From Bacteroidales bacterium (GTDB lineage Bacteria > Bacteroidota > Bacteroidia > Bacteroidales > P3), in contig WQWI01000012.1 of assembly GCA_009785425.1 (NCBI GenBank), forward strand, positions 1-51,894: 51,894 nt of DNA. The letters run 5' to 3'. Positions within the stretch are counted from its first letter, which is position 1, and each line of letters opens with the position of its first letter. Shown one piece after another: positions 16,128 to 25,130 of this stretch. Both the position numbers and the translations under genes were made by a program. The notes under the pieces are model-generated. The model was given only the letters and a program-made list of their open reading frames with translations, did not search any database and was not told the origin of the DNA.

Positions 16128-17450
16128 TTAAGTCGCCCTTACAGAATATAAGTGTGTAATCTCATTAACAATGTCTTTTGCGACATTTGGCTTGCTTTTC
16201 AATTCAAAATGTTTTGCCTCCTTATTAGCAAAGAGCACAGAAATTTTATTCGTTTGGTGTCCAAATCCTGCACCGTCATCGTTCAAAGAGTTCAAAACAA
16301 GCATGTCTAAATGCTTTGATTTTAGCTTGTTTTCTGCGTTTTGAAGTTCGTTTTCGGTTTCCAAAGCAAAGCCCACCAAGATTTGTTTTTTTGTTTTTTG
16401 TTTGCCCAAGTAGCCTAAAATATCAGGATTTTTGACTAATTCCAAAACTAAGTTTTCGTCTTTTTTCTTGATTTTTTGTCCGGCAATCTGTTTTGGAGCA
16501 TAGTCTGCTACAGCGGCCGAACACACCGTGATATCAGCACTTTCAAAATGTTTTTTACAAACTTCAAACATATCTTTTGCAGAAACCACATCTATACGTT
16601 TCACTGCGGAATTTTTTGATGCTATCGCACTCGGGCCGCACACCAAAACCACGTCTGCACCTTGATTTGCGAACTCATCAGCAATACAAATTCCCATCAA
16701 TCCCGACGAGTGATTTCCGATAAATCGTACTGGGTCTATCGCCTCGTGAGTGGGGCCTGCGGTGATTAAAATTTTTTTTTCGTGAAATGATGATGTAGGG
16801 GCAGGGTCAACCTGCCCGTCCGTGCCGTCATTACCGCCCTTCGTCAATCCCTTGTCGTTAGGGGATTCCCGCCTACGCGGGAATGACTTGCCACTATCGC
16901 TTTCAGTCAAAAAAAAACCGGCAATACATTCAAAAATTGCCTCCGGTTCTTCCATTCTTCCCTTTCCCTCGTCACCACAAGCGAGTTCGCCTACCGGTGG
17001 CTCAATCATGTGGATTCCGCGTTGTATCAGAGTCTGTAAATTTTTCTGAACAGCAGGATTTTCATACATTTTGCTGTTCATTGCCGGTGCAACAAAAACA
17101 GGTTTGTTCAGTGCTAAAAACGTTGTTGAAAGAGCATCGTCCGCAATTCCGTTTGCAAATTTTCCGATAGTATTTGCCGTAGCCGGAGCCACAATCATGG
17201 CATCCGCCCAGTCGGCAAGAGAGATGTGTTCGGTTGAAAAGTCGTTGACTTCCGAAAAAACATCGTTGTAAACATTGTTTTTTGACAGCGTTTGCAACGA
17301 TAATTTGGTAACGAAGTGTAAAGTATTCGGCGTTGTAACGGTTTTTACAGATGCTCCATTTTTTACTAAGAGCCGAATTAAGGAGAGAGTTTTGTAAGCG
17401 GCAATTCCTCCGCTAAGTCCTACGATAATATGTTTGCCCGCAAGAGACAT
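16128..17450 (-). CDS. coaBC: Bifunctional phosphopantothenoylcysteine decarboxylase / phosphopantothenate-cysteine ligase with a repeat-encoded linker
   Basis: Two steps of coenzyme A synthesis. CoaC part (residues 1-180): GGIAAYK flavin site, EHISLADWAD catalytic His, PAMNSKMYENP, and ACGDEGKGRM with the active Cys158. CoaB part (from about 225): ILITAGPTHEAIDPVRF, NHSSG, KKKDENLVLELVKNPDIL. The linker, residues about 188-219, is encoded by a compound palindromic insertion (16795-16887) and reads SFPRRRESP...GTDGQVDPAP. At 440 aa the protein is about 35 residues longer than typical. It follows rpoZ after 35 bp. Confidence 0.95.
   Translation of the reverse strand: MSLAGKHIIVGLSGGIAAYKTLSLIRLLVKNGASVKTVTTPNTLHFVTKLSLQTLSKNNVYNDVFSEVNDFSTEHISLADWADAMIVAPATANTIGKFANGIADDALSTTFLALNKPVFVAPAMNSKMYENPAVQKNLQTLIQRGIHMIEPPVGELACGDEGKGRMEEPEAIFECIAGFFLTESDSGKSFPRRRESPNDKGLTKGGNDGTDGQVDPAPTSSFHEKKILITAGPTHEAIDPVRFIGNHSSGLMGICIADEFANQGADVVLVCGPSAIASKNSAVKRIDVVSAKDMFEVCKKHFESADITVCSAAVADYAPKQIAGQKIKKKDENLVLELVKNPDILGYLGKQKTKKQILVGFALETENELQNAENKLKSKHLDMLVLNSLNDDGAGFGHQTNKISVLFANKEAKHFELKSKPNVAKDIVNEITHLYSVRAT
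16795..16887. repeat. Compound palindromic insertion inside coaBC
   Basis: Two adjoining elements: a GTAGGGGC-type hairpin with arms GGGCAGG/CCTGCCC (from 16795), then a CGTCATT...AATGAC element (16826-16887) with a CCCGCCTACGCGGG hairpin. Both are read in frame and code for the interdomain linker. Confidence 0.88.
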
Positions 17451-17485
17451 TTTTTATGTAATTATGCGTCCTAAAGTCCGCATGA

Positions 17486-17818
17486 TTAGTCCAATTCTTT
17501 TGACGGATCGCGAAAATAAATTTGGTCCTGCAACAATTCTTGTATTGCCAAAAGCGAAGATTTTGGAACGCTTTCATAATATTTCGCCACTTCGATTTGC
17601 TCACGATTTTCAAAAATATCGTCCATACTATCTGCACGTGCTCCTTGCGAATATTCCGAAATTTTAGATTGAAGCTCCTCCTTCAATTCCGATGAAATCT
17701 GATTGGCACGCTTGCCCAAAATCACGATAGTTTCGTAGAGATTTCCGGTGTCCTGGTCGAAGTTTTGGATGTTTCGCGTTACACATTCTTGTGATGCACC
17801 TGTTTTTTTGTAGTCCAT
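17486..17818 (-). CDS. rpoZ: RNA polymerase omega subunit (Rpb6-like)
   Basis: A 110-aa protein of the Bacteroidota omega type: VTRNIQNFDQDTGNLYETIVILGKRANQI matches the conserved Rpb6/omega helix region that clamps the beta' chain, followed by an acidic extension typical of this phylum. It lies between bamD and coaBC, the common order in the group. Confidence 0.9.
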   Translation of the reverse strand: MDYKKTGASQECVTRNIQNFDQDTGNLYETIVILGKRANQISSELKEELQSKISEYSQGARADSMDDIFENREQIEVAKYYESVPKSSLLAIQELLQDQIYFRDPSKELD

Positions 17819-17842
17819 GTTGTTTATTTCGTTTTTTTTGTT

Positions 17843-17900
17843 CGTAGGGGCAGACCCACGTGTCTGCCCTTATTATTGGGCGAACACGTGGGTTCACCCG
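17843..17900. repeat. Paired GTAGGGGC-type element between bamD and rpoZ
   Basis: GGGCAGAC/GTCTGCCC hairpin followed by a second arm, GGGCGAACACGTGGGTTCACCC; the ACCCACGTG and CACGTGGGT parts can also pair with each other. It occupies most of the 88-bp gap within the bamD-rpoZ-coaBC run. Confidence 0.85.
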
Positions 17901-17906
17901 CACAAA

Positions 17907-18731
17907 TTATGGGTTATAGGTTAACGGCTGATTTCGTTCTAAAAAGGTTGTCGTTCGTGTTTTATAAGATTGAAGCCTGCTTAAAAATTGAGATTCCGGA
18001 AATGTGCGTTCGAAGTGCTGATAGGCTTCAAGTGTGTTCGTAAAACGCTCAAACTGTCTTGGACGAATGCTGTGATGTGCGTAGTAAAACAGACTCTTTA
18101 CCATCATGTACATGGCCTCTTCACGAAATCGGGTTTCGGGAAAATCTCTCATCACATTTCTGAACGCTATCGATGCCGCAAGGTAAAGCGAACGGCGATA
18201 ATACTGATTTGCAATTGCGAAATCTTTTCTTGCCAATTGCAAACGCAACATATCAATGTGCTCATTGGCTTCTCGCACACGCGGACTGTGCGAATAATAG
18301 TTGATAAAAAGTTGAAACTGCCGAATCGCATTGTGTGCGTTTGTTTGATCTAATCTGAAATACGGCACATCCATCATCATGCTGTAAGCCGCCATAAAAA
18401 AGGCCTCTTCTGCTCTTTCGCTGGTTGGAAAATTGCGTGCATAAGTTTGATACACGTGTGCAGCCATGAAATAATCGCGACTTCTAAAGTATGCCTGAGC
18501 CATCGTAAATGTCAAATCTCCAAACTCTGCTCTACCACGCATAAACGGCTGAATCTCTTCAAAAACCCGCAACGCACGTCTGTTATCTCCTTCTTCGAAC
18601 ATTCTCATTGCAAACTCATACCTGAGCATTGTATCGTGAGAACGCATGATATTTCTGTATTCGCGATTACATGCCGAAAGCAGAACCACCGCTACAAATA
18701 GAGTACAATATGTCAGTTTACGAAAAAACAT
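17907..18731 (-). CDS. bamD: Outer-membrane assembly lipoprotein BamD
   Basis: Subunit of the BAM complex that inserts beta-barrel proteins. The 274-aa protein begins MFFRKLTYCTLFVAVVLLSAC, with the lipobox Cys at 21, then TPR-like repeats (YEFAMRMFEEGDNRRALRVFEEI, AEFGDLTFTMAQAYFRSRDY and further pairs). A longer frame starting at TTG would place the start upstream of the promoter -7 box, so ATG 18731 is preferred. First gene of the bamD-rpoZ-coaBC run. Confidence 0.92.
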   Translation of the reverse strand: MFFRKLTYCTLFVAVVLLSACNREYRNIMRSHDTMLRYEFAMRMFEEGDNRRALRVFEEIQPFMRGRAEFGDLTFTMAQAYFRSRDYFMAAHVYQTYARNFPTSERAEEAFFMAAYSMMMDVPYFRLDQTNAHNAIRQFQLFINYYSHSPRVREANEHIDMLRLQLARKDFAIANQYYRRSLYLAASIAFRNVMRDFPETRFREEAMYMMVKSLFYYAHHSIRPRQFERFTNTLEAYQHFERTFPESQFLSRLQSYKTRTTTFLERNQPLTYNP

Positions 18732-18735
18732 CGTG

Positions 18736-18743
18736 CAAAGATA
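18736..18743 (-). promoter_or_regulatory. bamD promoter -7 box, 4 nt from the ATG
   Basis: TATCTTTG on the minus strand with 4 nt to the start codon. It decides the start at 18731 and implies a leaderless or nearly leaderless message. Confidence 0.65.
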
Positions 18744-18768
18744 CAACTTTTTTTTGATATCTCCAAAT

Positions 18769-20208
18769 TTAGTTTTCCGGAATGTTTTTCAAAATCTCCA
18801 ATGTCAAACCCCAAAACCGTTCGACTGAAGCGATCTCTACACGTTCGTCTGGCGAGTGGATTCCGTACATGTTAGGTCCATACGACACCATGTCCATATC
18901 GGGATATTTTTCGCTAATCACACCGCATTCCAAACCGGCATGAATGGCTAAGGCTTGTCCTTCCTTGTTGTACAGCCGTTTATAGGCATCTAAAATGATT
19001 TTCAAAATCGGCGAATTTACGTTGGGAGTCCAGCCCGGATAGCCGGTTCCATGCTTGGTTCTTGCCCCGATGAGTTGGAATGTTGAAGCAACTTGACCAG
19101 CAACCTCGTGTTTTCGCGATTCAACTGAACTGCGTTGCGAAGTTTTTATTAAAATTTCGTCATTTTCCATGTCGATTGATGCCAAATTTGTAGATGTTTC
19201 CACAAAGTTCGGTATGTCAGTTGCCATGCGAATTACCCCGTGAGGGACGGCTGTCAGAACTTTTACCAAATTTTCGGTTTCCTTGTCGGGGAGTATGTTT
19301 GTAAACAGTTCGACTGGTTGCAACTCTATCGCAACATTCGGCTCGGTCAGCGGTAATTCTTTTTTTACCAATGCATAAAAATCTTTGACATAATTTTCAA
19401 AGTCAGTGGATTTTTCAGCAGGTATTGCGATTTTTGCCGTTGCCTCTCTCGGAATGGCATTGGATAAATTTCCACCTTTGAAATGATTTAATTTCAATCC
19501 AAACTCTCGAATTCCAGCCAACAGCATACGACTGCATAGTTTGATTGCATTTTCTCTGCCTTTATTGATATCATCGCCCGAATGTCCGCCCAACAAGCCT
19601 TTTACAGAAATTTCGTAGAATTTGAAGTCGTTTGGAACCTTTTCGAGTGTGTAAGGAATGGTAACTTCCGTATCAATTCCGCCGGCACAGCCCATGCAAA
19701 AAATTCCGTCACTCTCTGAATCCAAGTTAAGTAAAATTTCGGCTTTCAACCAATTGGGTTCTAATCCGAAAGCACCTGTCAAGCCTGTTTCTTCTTCGAT
19801 CGTAAACAAACATTCGATGTTTCCGTGTTCGATATTTTTTGACGTTAAAATCGCAAGTTGCGTTGCTACGCCGATGCCGTTGTCTGCACCAAGTGTTGTG
19901 CCTTTGGCTTTCATCCATCCGTCAACAATTTCGTGCTGAATGGGATCTTTTTCAAAATCAAAAACAACATCGCTGTTTTTTTCACAAACCATGTCGAGAT
20001 GGCTTTGCAGCACTACGGTTTTTCGGGTTTCGTAGCCTTTTGTAGCGGACTTTTTTATCAATAAATTTCCGACTTTATCAACCGAATAATCTAAGTTGTG
20101 TTGTTTTGCGATGTCAATAATGTAGTTTCGCAATTGTTCCTCGTTTCCCGAACCGTGCGGGATTTTGAGGATTTCGAGGAAGTAGTTCCAAAGGATTTGG
20201 GGTTTCAT
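18769..20208 (-). CDS. pepD: Aminoacyl-histidine dipeptidase (PepD, M20 family)
   Basis: Cytosolic metallopeptidase cleaving dipeptides such as carnosine. Metal ligands of the M20 fold are visible: His70 and Asp72 (QSHLDMVCEK), Asp109 (LGADNGIG), the catalytic Glu pair near 139 (IEEETGLTGA), and a late His in the C-terminal MYGIHSPDERV motif. Length 479 aa is typical. It starts 4 bp after rmuC ends, suggesting a shared transcript. Confidence 0.95.
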   Translation of the reverse strand: MKPQILWNYFLEILKIPHGSGNEEQLRNYIIDIAKQHNLDYSVDKVGNLLIKKSATKGYETRKTVVLQSHLDMVCEKNSDVVFDFEKDPIQHEIVDGWMKAKGTTLGADNGIGVATQLAILTSKNIEHGNIECLFTIEEETGLTGAFGLEPNWLKAEILLNLDSESDGIFCMGCAGGIDTEVTIPYTLEKVPNDFKFYEISVKGLLGGHSGDDINKGRENAIKLCSRMLLAGIREFGLKLNHFKGGNLSNAIPREATAKIAIPAEKSTDFENYVKDFYALVKKELPLTEPNVAIELQPVELFTNILPDKETENLVKVLTAVPHGVIRMATDIPNFVETSTNLASIDMENDEILIKTSQRSSVESRKHEVAGQVASTFQLIGARTKHGTGYPGWTPNVNSPILKIILDAYKRLYNKEGQALAIHAGLECGVISEKYPDMDMVSYGPNMYGIHSPDERVEIASVERFWGLTLEILKNIPEN

Positions 20209-20212
20209 TTTT

Positions 20213-21736
20213 TTAGTGATTAATGGTTAATGATAAATTGTCTGTACTTTCCTCCACTGGCAGGAGCTGCGGGGTGAATTCTTCAGCATCTTCGAAATTT
20301 GACGGAAGCAAATTTGTGCGAACTCTTTTTTCAGATTTCAGTCCCAGCTTTCTCAATTTCTCTGCCGAAACAAAAAAATTGCCTCGTCCTTCTTTTAATT
20401 GATTTAGTGCCTTATCGTATTTTTCTTGGCTTTTTTTCAGACTTATACCCACATCATCAAACGTATCTGTAAAACCAATAAATTTTTCATAAAGTGCTTC
20501 GCCTGTTTTCACAATTTCTAATGCATTTTTGTTTTGCCACTCTCTTCGCCATAGGTCTGATATCAGTTTAAGACATGCTATCAGATTAGTTGGACTAATC
20601 AATAGTATTCGTTTCGAGTAGGCGTTTGCCCACAAGTCTTGGTCGCCTTGCAATGCCGTCAAATACGCCGGTTCAATAGGAACAAACATCATTGTGAAAT
20701 CTAACGATGTATCAAGATTATCGTATCGCTTTGCACTTAACTGATTAATGTGCAAATACATTGAGTTTATGTGTTCTGTTAAATAGAGTTTTTGTTCATC
20801 AGCATCTTCCGTAGCAATAAACTTGTCGTATGCATTTAATGAAACTTTCGAATCAATAATAATTGTTCTGTCGTCCGGTAACTTTACAATTATATCAGGT
20901 CTTATATTATTTCCATCTTCGTCTTTAACTGTTGGTTGGACTACATATTGCACATCTTTTGTCAAACCTGAAAATTCAAGTATCCGTTCCAAAATTACTT
21001 CGCCCCAGTGTCCTCTTTTTTGCGGATTTCCTTTCAATGCCGTTGCCAAATTATTGGCTTCAGCGCTCACTTTATTGGTTTGTTGTACCAGATTTTTAAT
21101 TGTCTCATCAAGTCTCGTTCTTTCACTTGACTCGTCTTCAACTTTCTTTCTAAATTCAGCAACATCTGTTTTGAACGGCTTGAGCAGTTCTTCGATATTT
21201 TCTTTGTTTGTTTTTGTAAAATCAGAAGCTTTCTCTTTCAATAATTCGTCGGCTACTCTCTTAAATTCAGAATGTGCTTTTTCTTGCAGTGCTTCAATTT
21301 CTGTTTTTTGGGTTGTTAGTTTTTCCTCTAAAGTGTTGTTTTTATACGAAAGTTCGGTTATTTTTTGGTTTTGATTATTAATCTTGGTTAGTTGGGTAGC
21401 GTTATTTTCTCGCTCTTTTGTTAATTCTTGTAGAAGTTCACTTACTTTGACTTCACTGTTTTTGTATTGTGTATCTGATGTTGCTACCTTGCTTTGGAGT
21501 TGAATTATTTCACTCTCTTTTGAATTTATTTTCTCAATTAACCCGTTATTTTGTGCAACAAGTGTACTTGTTTTTTCTTCGTGCACTTTCAGAGAAATGA
21601 TACTGTCGTTATATTTTGACGAAAGGTCTTCAAATTGTTTTTTGGGCACGTTTTTTAACTTGTTAAGCAAGTAAAAAACGACATAGGCAACAAATATTCC
21701 TATCAAAAAGACGATCAACAACATTAAATTCTCCAT
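20213..21736 (-). CDS. rmuC: DNA recombination protein RmuC
   Basis: A 507-aa protein with an N-terminal transmembrane segment (LMLLIVFLIGIFVAYVVFYL), a long coiled coil at about residues 30-190, and the RmuC nuclease-like domain (KGNPQKRGHWGEVILERIL, RPDIIVKLPDDRTIIIDSKV, LISPTNLIACLK). RmuC limits rearrangements at inverted repeats, which is notable in this repeat-rich genome. The C-terminal residues (LSLTINH) are encoded by an AT-rich TTAATGGTTAATGA string of the type also seen after prfB. It lies between pheT and pepD. Confidence 0.93.
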   Translation of the reverse strand: MENLMLLIVFLIGIFVAYVVFYLLNKLKNVPKKQFEDLSSKYNDSIISLKVHEEKTSTLVAQNNGLIEKINSKESEIIQLQSKVATSDTQYKNSEVKVSELLQELTKERENNATQLTKINNQNQKITELSYKNNTLEEKLTTQKTEIEALQEKAHSEFKRVADELLKEKASDFTKTNKENIEELLKPFKTDVAEFRKKVEDESSERTRLDETIKNLVQQTNKVSAEANNLATALKGNPQKRGHWGEVILERILEFSGLTKDVQYVVQPTVKDEDGNNIRPDIIVKLPDDRTIIIDSKVSLNAYDKFIATEDADEQKLYLTEHINSMYLHINQLSAKRYDNLDTSLDFTMMFVPIEPAYLTALQGDQDLWANAYSKRILLISPTNLIACLKLISDLWRREWQNKNALEIVKTGEALYEKFIGFTDTFDDVGISLKKSQEKYDKALNQLKEGRGNFFVSAEKLRKLGLKSEKRVRTNLLPSNFEDAEEFTPQLLPVEESTDNLSLTINH

Positions 21737-21764
21737 AATTATTTTTTCAGAATTGAACTTTTGA

Positions 21765-24218
21765 TTAGCGAATTACCGCACCAAGTTTTTCGGTCATTTG
21801 CCGTATCATTTTCTCCATAACGCCGGTGATTTGCTTTTCGCTGAGCGTTTTTTCTGCATCTTGCAAAATGAACGAAACCGCATAAGATTTCTTGCCTTCG
21901 GGCAATTTATCGCCCTCATAAACATCAAACAAATTAACCGACCGAAGGTATTTTTTTTCTGTTTCGTAAGCCAATTTCTCAATTTGAGAAAATGTGATTT
22001 TTTGATCAACCAACAATGCCAAATCTCTGCGTACTTCCGGAAATTTTGAGATTTCTTGATACAAAATAGGTTTCTTGGGAAGCGCTTTCAAAACGTCTGT
22101 CCATGCGACATCTGCAAAATAAACATCTTGCTTGATGTCAAAATATTTCAACGTTGCTTTTGATAATTTTCCAAATGTCGCAAATGTCTTTTTGTTCAGA
22201 GTGTAGGATAATCCCTCGCTGAAATACTCCGGTGCTTGTTCTTCAACTTTATAATTGGTTAGTCGAAGTCTTGAAAACACCGTATTTACAAGACTTTTCA
22301 GATAATTAAAATCAACACTCTCTAACGGTTTTTGCCAATTCTCGGCACGTTTGTTTCCGCTGATAAAAATTGCTAAACGTTGAGTTTCCTTGTATTTCTT
22401 GGTAACGGGAGCATCTTGTTCTGCGTTCGGATTTTTTTGATAAACAGTTCCGAATTCGTAAAGTTTCAAGTCTGTCTGTTGATGATTACAATTGTAAGCA
22501 ATGCTCGAAAGTCCGCCAAACAAAAGGCTTTGACGCATCACATCTAATTCGTTGCTCAACGGATTTTCCAAAATTACATTGAGATTTGAATCAAAACCGT
22601 TAACTTTTTCGGTATGTTCCGCTTTGGTTAAGGAGTTGTTCATAATCTCTGCAAATCCGTTATTCGAGAGGAAATCCGCAATTTGATTGTAAACGTTTTC
22701 TCTGTCGGGTTTGGCTGGATGCTCGAAATTCATCAGCGTTGCACCAACGTTCGCAATTCGATTAAAACCATAAATCCGCAAAATTTCTTCAATCACATCC
22801 ACATCACGAGTTACATCTGCTTTATTCGTTGGAATCTGCAAAGTCAAGTTCGGATATTCGCCATCAACGCCGATTTCGAGCGATTGTAAGATATTTAGTA
22901 CCGCGTCTTTTGGTATTTCACTTCCGATGAGTTTGTTCATTTTTTTGCAAGAGAAATCAACAGTTTTTGGCTCAATTTTGTTTGGATAAATATCTGAAAT
23001 TTCCGACGAAATTGTTCCGCCTGCAACTTCTTTAATCAGCAGTGCCGCACGTTTCAAAGCATCAACCGTAATGTTCGGATCTGCACCACGTTCGTAACGA
23101 AACGAAGCATCTGTTTTCATGCCGTGCAACTTCGCTGTTTTGCGAATAGATATCGGATTAAAATACGCACTTTCCAAGAAAATTGCACTCGTTTGTTCTG
23201 TTACACCAGATTTCGCACCGCCGAAAACACCTGCAATGCACATACCTTCGTCCGCGTTACAAATCATTAGTTCGCTTCCGTTTAATTTTCGTTCAACATC
23301 ATCCAATGTTTTGAAAATAGTATCTTTTGGAAGTTTTTTTACAACAACTTTTTGTCCGGAAATTTTTGAAACATCAAACGCATGCAGAGGTTGTCCGTAT
23401 TCCATCAATACAAAATTTGTGGCATCCACAACATTGTTGATTGGTCGCAAACCAACGGCTTTCAAACGATTTTTTAGCCAATCCGGAGATTCATCCACTT
23501 TAATGTCGGAAATTGTAAGTCCGGAATATCGTGGACAATTTTCAATATCTTCAACAACTACTTCGATAGGAAGGTTAGTATTATCAATTTTGAAACTATC
23601 CAAATTCGGATACTTCAAACGCTCGTTGTTCAAGGTTTTTGCGTTAATCGCAGCAACGATATCTCTTGCTACACCGATATGCGAAGTTGCATCGTTGCGA
23701 TTTGGCGTGAGCCCAATTGTAAAGACAACGTCTGTTTCGATTTTGAAGTATTCAGATGCCGGAATTCCAATAGGGGCAGAAGATTCAAGCACCATAATAC
23801 CATCGTAATCATCGCCCAATCCCAATTCAATTTCGGAACAAATCATACCTTCGGAAATTTGTCCGCGAATTTTGGATTTTTTGATTTCAAAAGGCTCTTC
23901 ATCGCCTTTGTAAATCATCGTTCCGACAGTGGCGACCGGCACTTTTTGTCCCGCTGCAACATTATTTGCACCACAAACGATATGCAGTAATTCGGGTGCT
24001 CCAGTATTCACGGTTGTAACTTTCAACTTATCTGCATCGGGATGTTTTCCACACGTGATTACTTCGCCGATGACAACACCCTTCAAACCTCCACGAACGG
24101 ACTCAACGTGTTCGAAACTTTCAACTTCAAGTCCGCAGTCGGTCAAGATTTCCGACAATTCTTCCGGTGTTTGCGTGATATTGGCGTAGTTTTTTAGCCA
24201 GTTGTATGATATTTTCAT
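21765..24218 (-). CDS. pheT: Phenylalanyl-tRNA synthetase beta subunit
   Basis: Large subunit of the (alpha-beta)2 enzyme. The 817-aa chain holds an N-terminal tRNA-binding OB domain (about 40-150), the B3/B4 editing region (about 200-370), a B5 domain (about 405-475), the catalytic-like core, and a C-terminal anticodon-binding ferredoxin-like domain (YQEISKFPEVRRDLALLVD). The alpha subunit gene is not adjacent. It may be cotranscribed with rmuC, 28 bp downstream. Confidence 0.97.
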   Translation of the reverse strand: MKISYNWLKNYANITQTPEELSEILTDCGLEVESFEHVESVRGGLKGVVIGEVITCGKHPDADKLKVTTVNTGAPELLHIVCGANNVAAGQKVPVATVGTMIYKGDEEPFEIKKSKIRGQISEGMICSEIELGLGDDYDGIMVLESSAPIGIPASEYFKIETDVVFTIGLTPNRNDATSHIGVARDIVAAINAKTLNNERLKYPNLDSFKIDNTNLPIEVVVEDIENCPRYSGLTISDIKVDESPDWLKNRLKAVGLRPINNVVDATNFVLMEYGQPLHAFDVSKISGQKVVVKKLPKDTIFKTLDDVERKLNGSELMICNADEGMCIAGVFGGAKSGVTEQTSAIFLESAYFNPISIRKTAKLHGMKTDASFRYERGADPNITVDALKRAALLIKEVAGGTISSEISDIYPNKIEPKTVDFSCKKMNKLIGSEIPKDAVLNILQSLEIGVDGEYPNLTLQIPTNKADVTRDVDVIEEILRIYGFNRIANVGATLMNFEHPAKPDRENVYNQIADFLSNNGFAEIMNNSLTKAEHTEKVNGFDSNLNVILENPLSNELDVMRQSLLFGGLSSIAYNCNHQQTDLKLYEFGTVYQKNPNAEQDAPVTKKYKETQRLAIFISGNKRAENWQKPLESVDFNYLKSLVNTVFSRLRLTNYKVEEQAPEYFSEGLSYTLNKKTFATFGKLSKATLKYFDIKQDVYFADVAWTDVLKALPKKPILYQEISKFPEVRRDLALLVDQKITFSQIEKLAYETEKKYLRSVNLFDVYEGDKLPEGKKSYAVSFILQDAEKTLSEKQITGVMEKMIRQMTEKLGAVIR

Positions 24219-24292
24219 TTGTGAATTATGAGTTACGAATTCATGAGTTGCTTCGCTATTGTCAAAGTAGTGCTTGGGCTGTGTTTTTTGCC

Positions 24293-24898
24293 CTAATAGC
24301 GTATAGTTATCCCAACATTGAGAAAAGAAAGCCCATAGCCGACTTCCGCAAAAATGGCAAAGTCTTCTCTGAAATAGTAGCGTCCGCCAATAAACAAATG
24401 ATAGCCGAGTTTGAAGCCACTATTATTTTGTCGTCCTACACTTCCCGGATCAACGTTATTCGAAAACCTATGTGACAAGTGGTTGAATCCAAGGCCTATA
24501 CCAGCATACAAATCAATGTTTTCGGGAAAGTCATATGGATGAAAAACTTCATGAAAGTAGAGTGCTACTCGAGGAACAAAATAAAACGATGTCCAAGACT
24601 CTCTAAACTCTGTATTGAAGACATTTGCGTTACGATAACCATGATGAAATCCGAATTGTGCACCCACACTGAGGAAACCAAAATCTCTGAACGGAAGAAT
24701 GCTGCGTTCTACCAACACATTTGGAGAGGGGAAATTCCAGACCCCACGGTAATCTCTTCTTACCATTTCTCTGTATGTCCATCCTAAACCCACGCCGAAA
24801 GACGATCTGTTTTCCCCGATTCTAAAGGCAAAGTGTTCCGCATAAGTAGCGATACAAAAAAAACTCAAAAGGCTAACGGTTAAAATAAATTTCTTCAT
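24293..24898 (-). CDS. Outer-membrane beta-barrel protein (hypothetical)
   Basis: A 201-aa protein starting MKKFILTVSLLSFFCIATYA, a signal peptide. The remainder alternates in beta-strand fashion with many aromatic and Gly residues (IDLYAGIGLGFNHLSHRF, YHLFIGGRYYF, AIFAEVGYGLSFLNVGI) and ends in an aromatic-containing strand, as in small porin-like barrels. A longer frame upstream to 25024 crosses the divergent metK promoter and riboswitch, so ATG 24898 is chosen. Function unknown. Confidence 0.8.
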   Translation of the reverse strand: MKKFILTVSLLSFFCIATYAEHFAFRIGENRSSFGVGLGWTYREMVRRDYRGVWNFPSPNVLVERSILPFRDFGFLSVGAQFGFHHGYRNANVFNTEFRESWTSFYFVPRVALYFHEVFHPYDFPENIDLYAGIGLGFNHLSHRFSNNVDPGSVGRQNNSGFKLGYHLFIGGRYYFREDFAIFAEVGYGLSFLNVGITIRY

Positions 24899-24942
24899 GT
24901 TTTTTGCAAGAATTTTATATCTTTTGTATGAATAACTCTGTG

Positions 24943-24950
24943 CAAAGATA
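24943..24950 (-). promoter_or_regulatory. Promoter -7 box for the beta-barrel gene
   Basis: TATCTTTG on the minus strand, divergent from the metK promoter 33 bp away. Confidence 0.55.
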
Positions 24951-24982
24951 CAAAAAAATTTGGTTATATGAGAAATTATTTG

Positions 24983-24990
24983 TAACTTTG
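24983..24990 (+). promoter_or_regulatory. metK promoter -7 box
   Basis: TAACTTTG just upstream of the riboswitch-like leader. The predicted leader is about 135 nt, unusually long for this window. Confidence 0.65.
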
Positions 24991-24999
24991 TGCCGCTTT

Positions 25000-25050
25000 T
25001 GTGGATGGATTTGACCGCTTGCAACCACGTAAAAAAACGCTAAAATGTGA
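25000..25050 (+). ncRNA. SAM-II-like riboswitch aptamer in the metK leader
   Basis: The P1 stem is GTGG (25001-25004) / CCAC (25025-25028). The loop contains GATTTGACCG followed by TTGCAA immediately before the 3' strand of P1. Then comes an A-rich stretch and GCTAAAA (25039-25045). These conserved blocks and their order match the SAM-II (metA-type) aptamer as I recall it from the crystal-structure sequence (GAUUUAACCG ... UUGCAA ... GCUAAAA). SAM-II binds S-adenosylmethionine as an H-type pseudoknot. Position before a SAM synthetase gene and ahead of a terminator supports the call. SAM-V shares the same core and is the main alternative. Confidence 0.82.
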
Positions 25051-25076
25051 GATTATAACCGTTTAGGTTTTTTGCA

Positions 25077-25110
25077 AGAGGACTTTCCACAGGAGGAAGT
25101 TCTTTTTTTT
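25077..25110 (+). terminator. Terminator in the metK leader, probable riboswitch expression platform
   Basis: AGGACTTTC pairs with GGAAGTTCT (with G-U pairs) around a short loop, followed by a T-run of about ten bases that ends 20 nt before the metK ATG. A termination hairpin inside the leader suggests SAM-dependent attenuation. Confidence 0.75.
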
Positions 25111-25130
25111 TACACAAAATTATAAACAAA

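Noticed and set aside
24899-25024. N-terminal extension of the beta-barrel gene at 24293
   Set aside because: It crosses the divergent metK promoter and riboswitch and precedes a clear signal peptide start.
25000-25050. SAM-I (S-box) riboswitch before metK
   Set aside because: The leader is too short and lacks the four-way junction; the short pseudoknot core matches SAM-II or SAM-V better.
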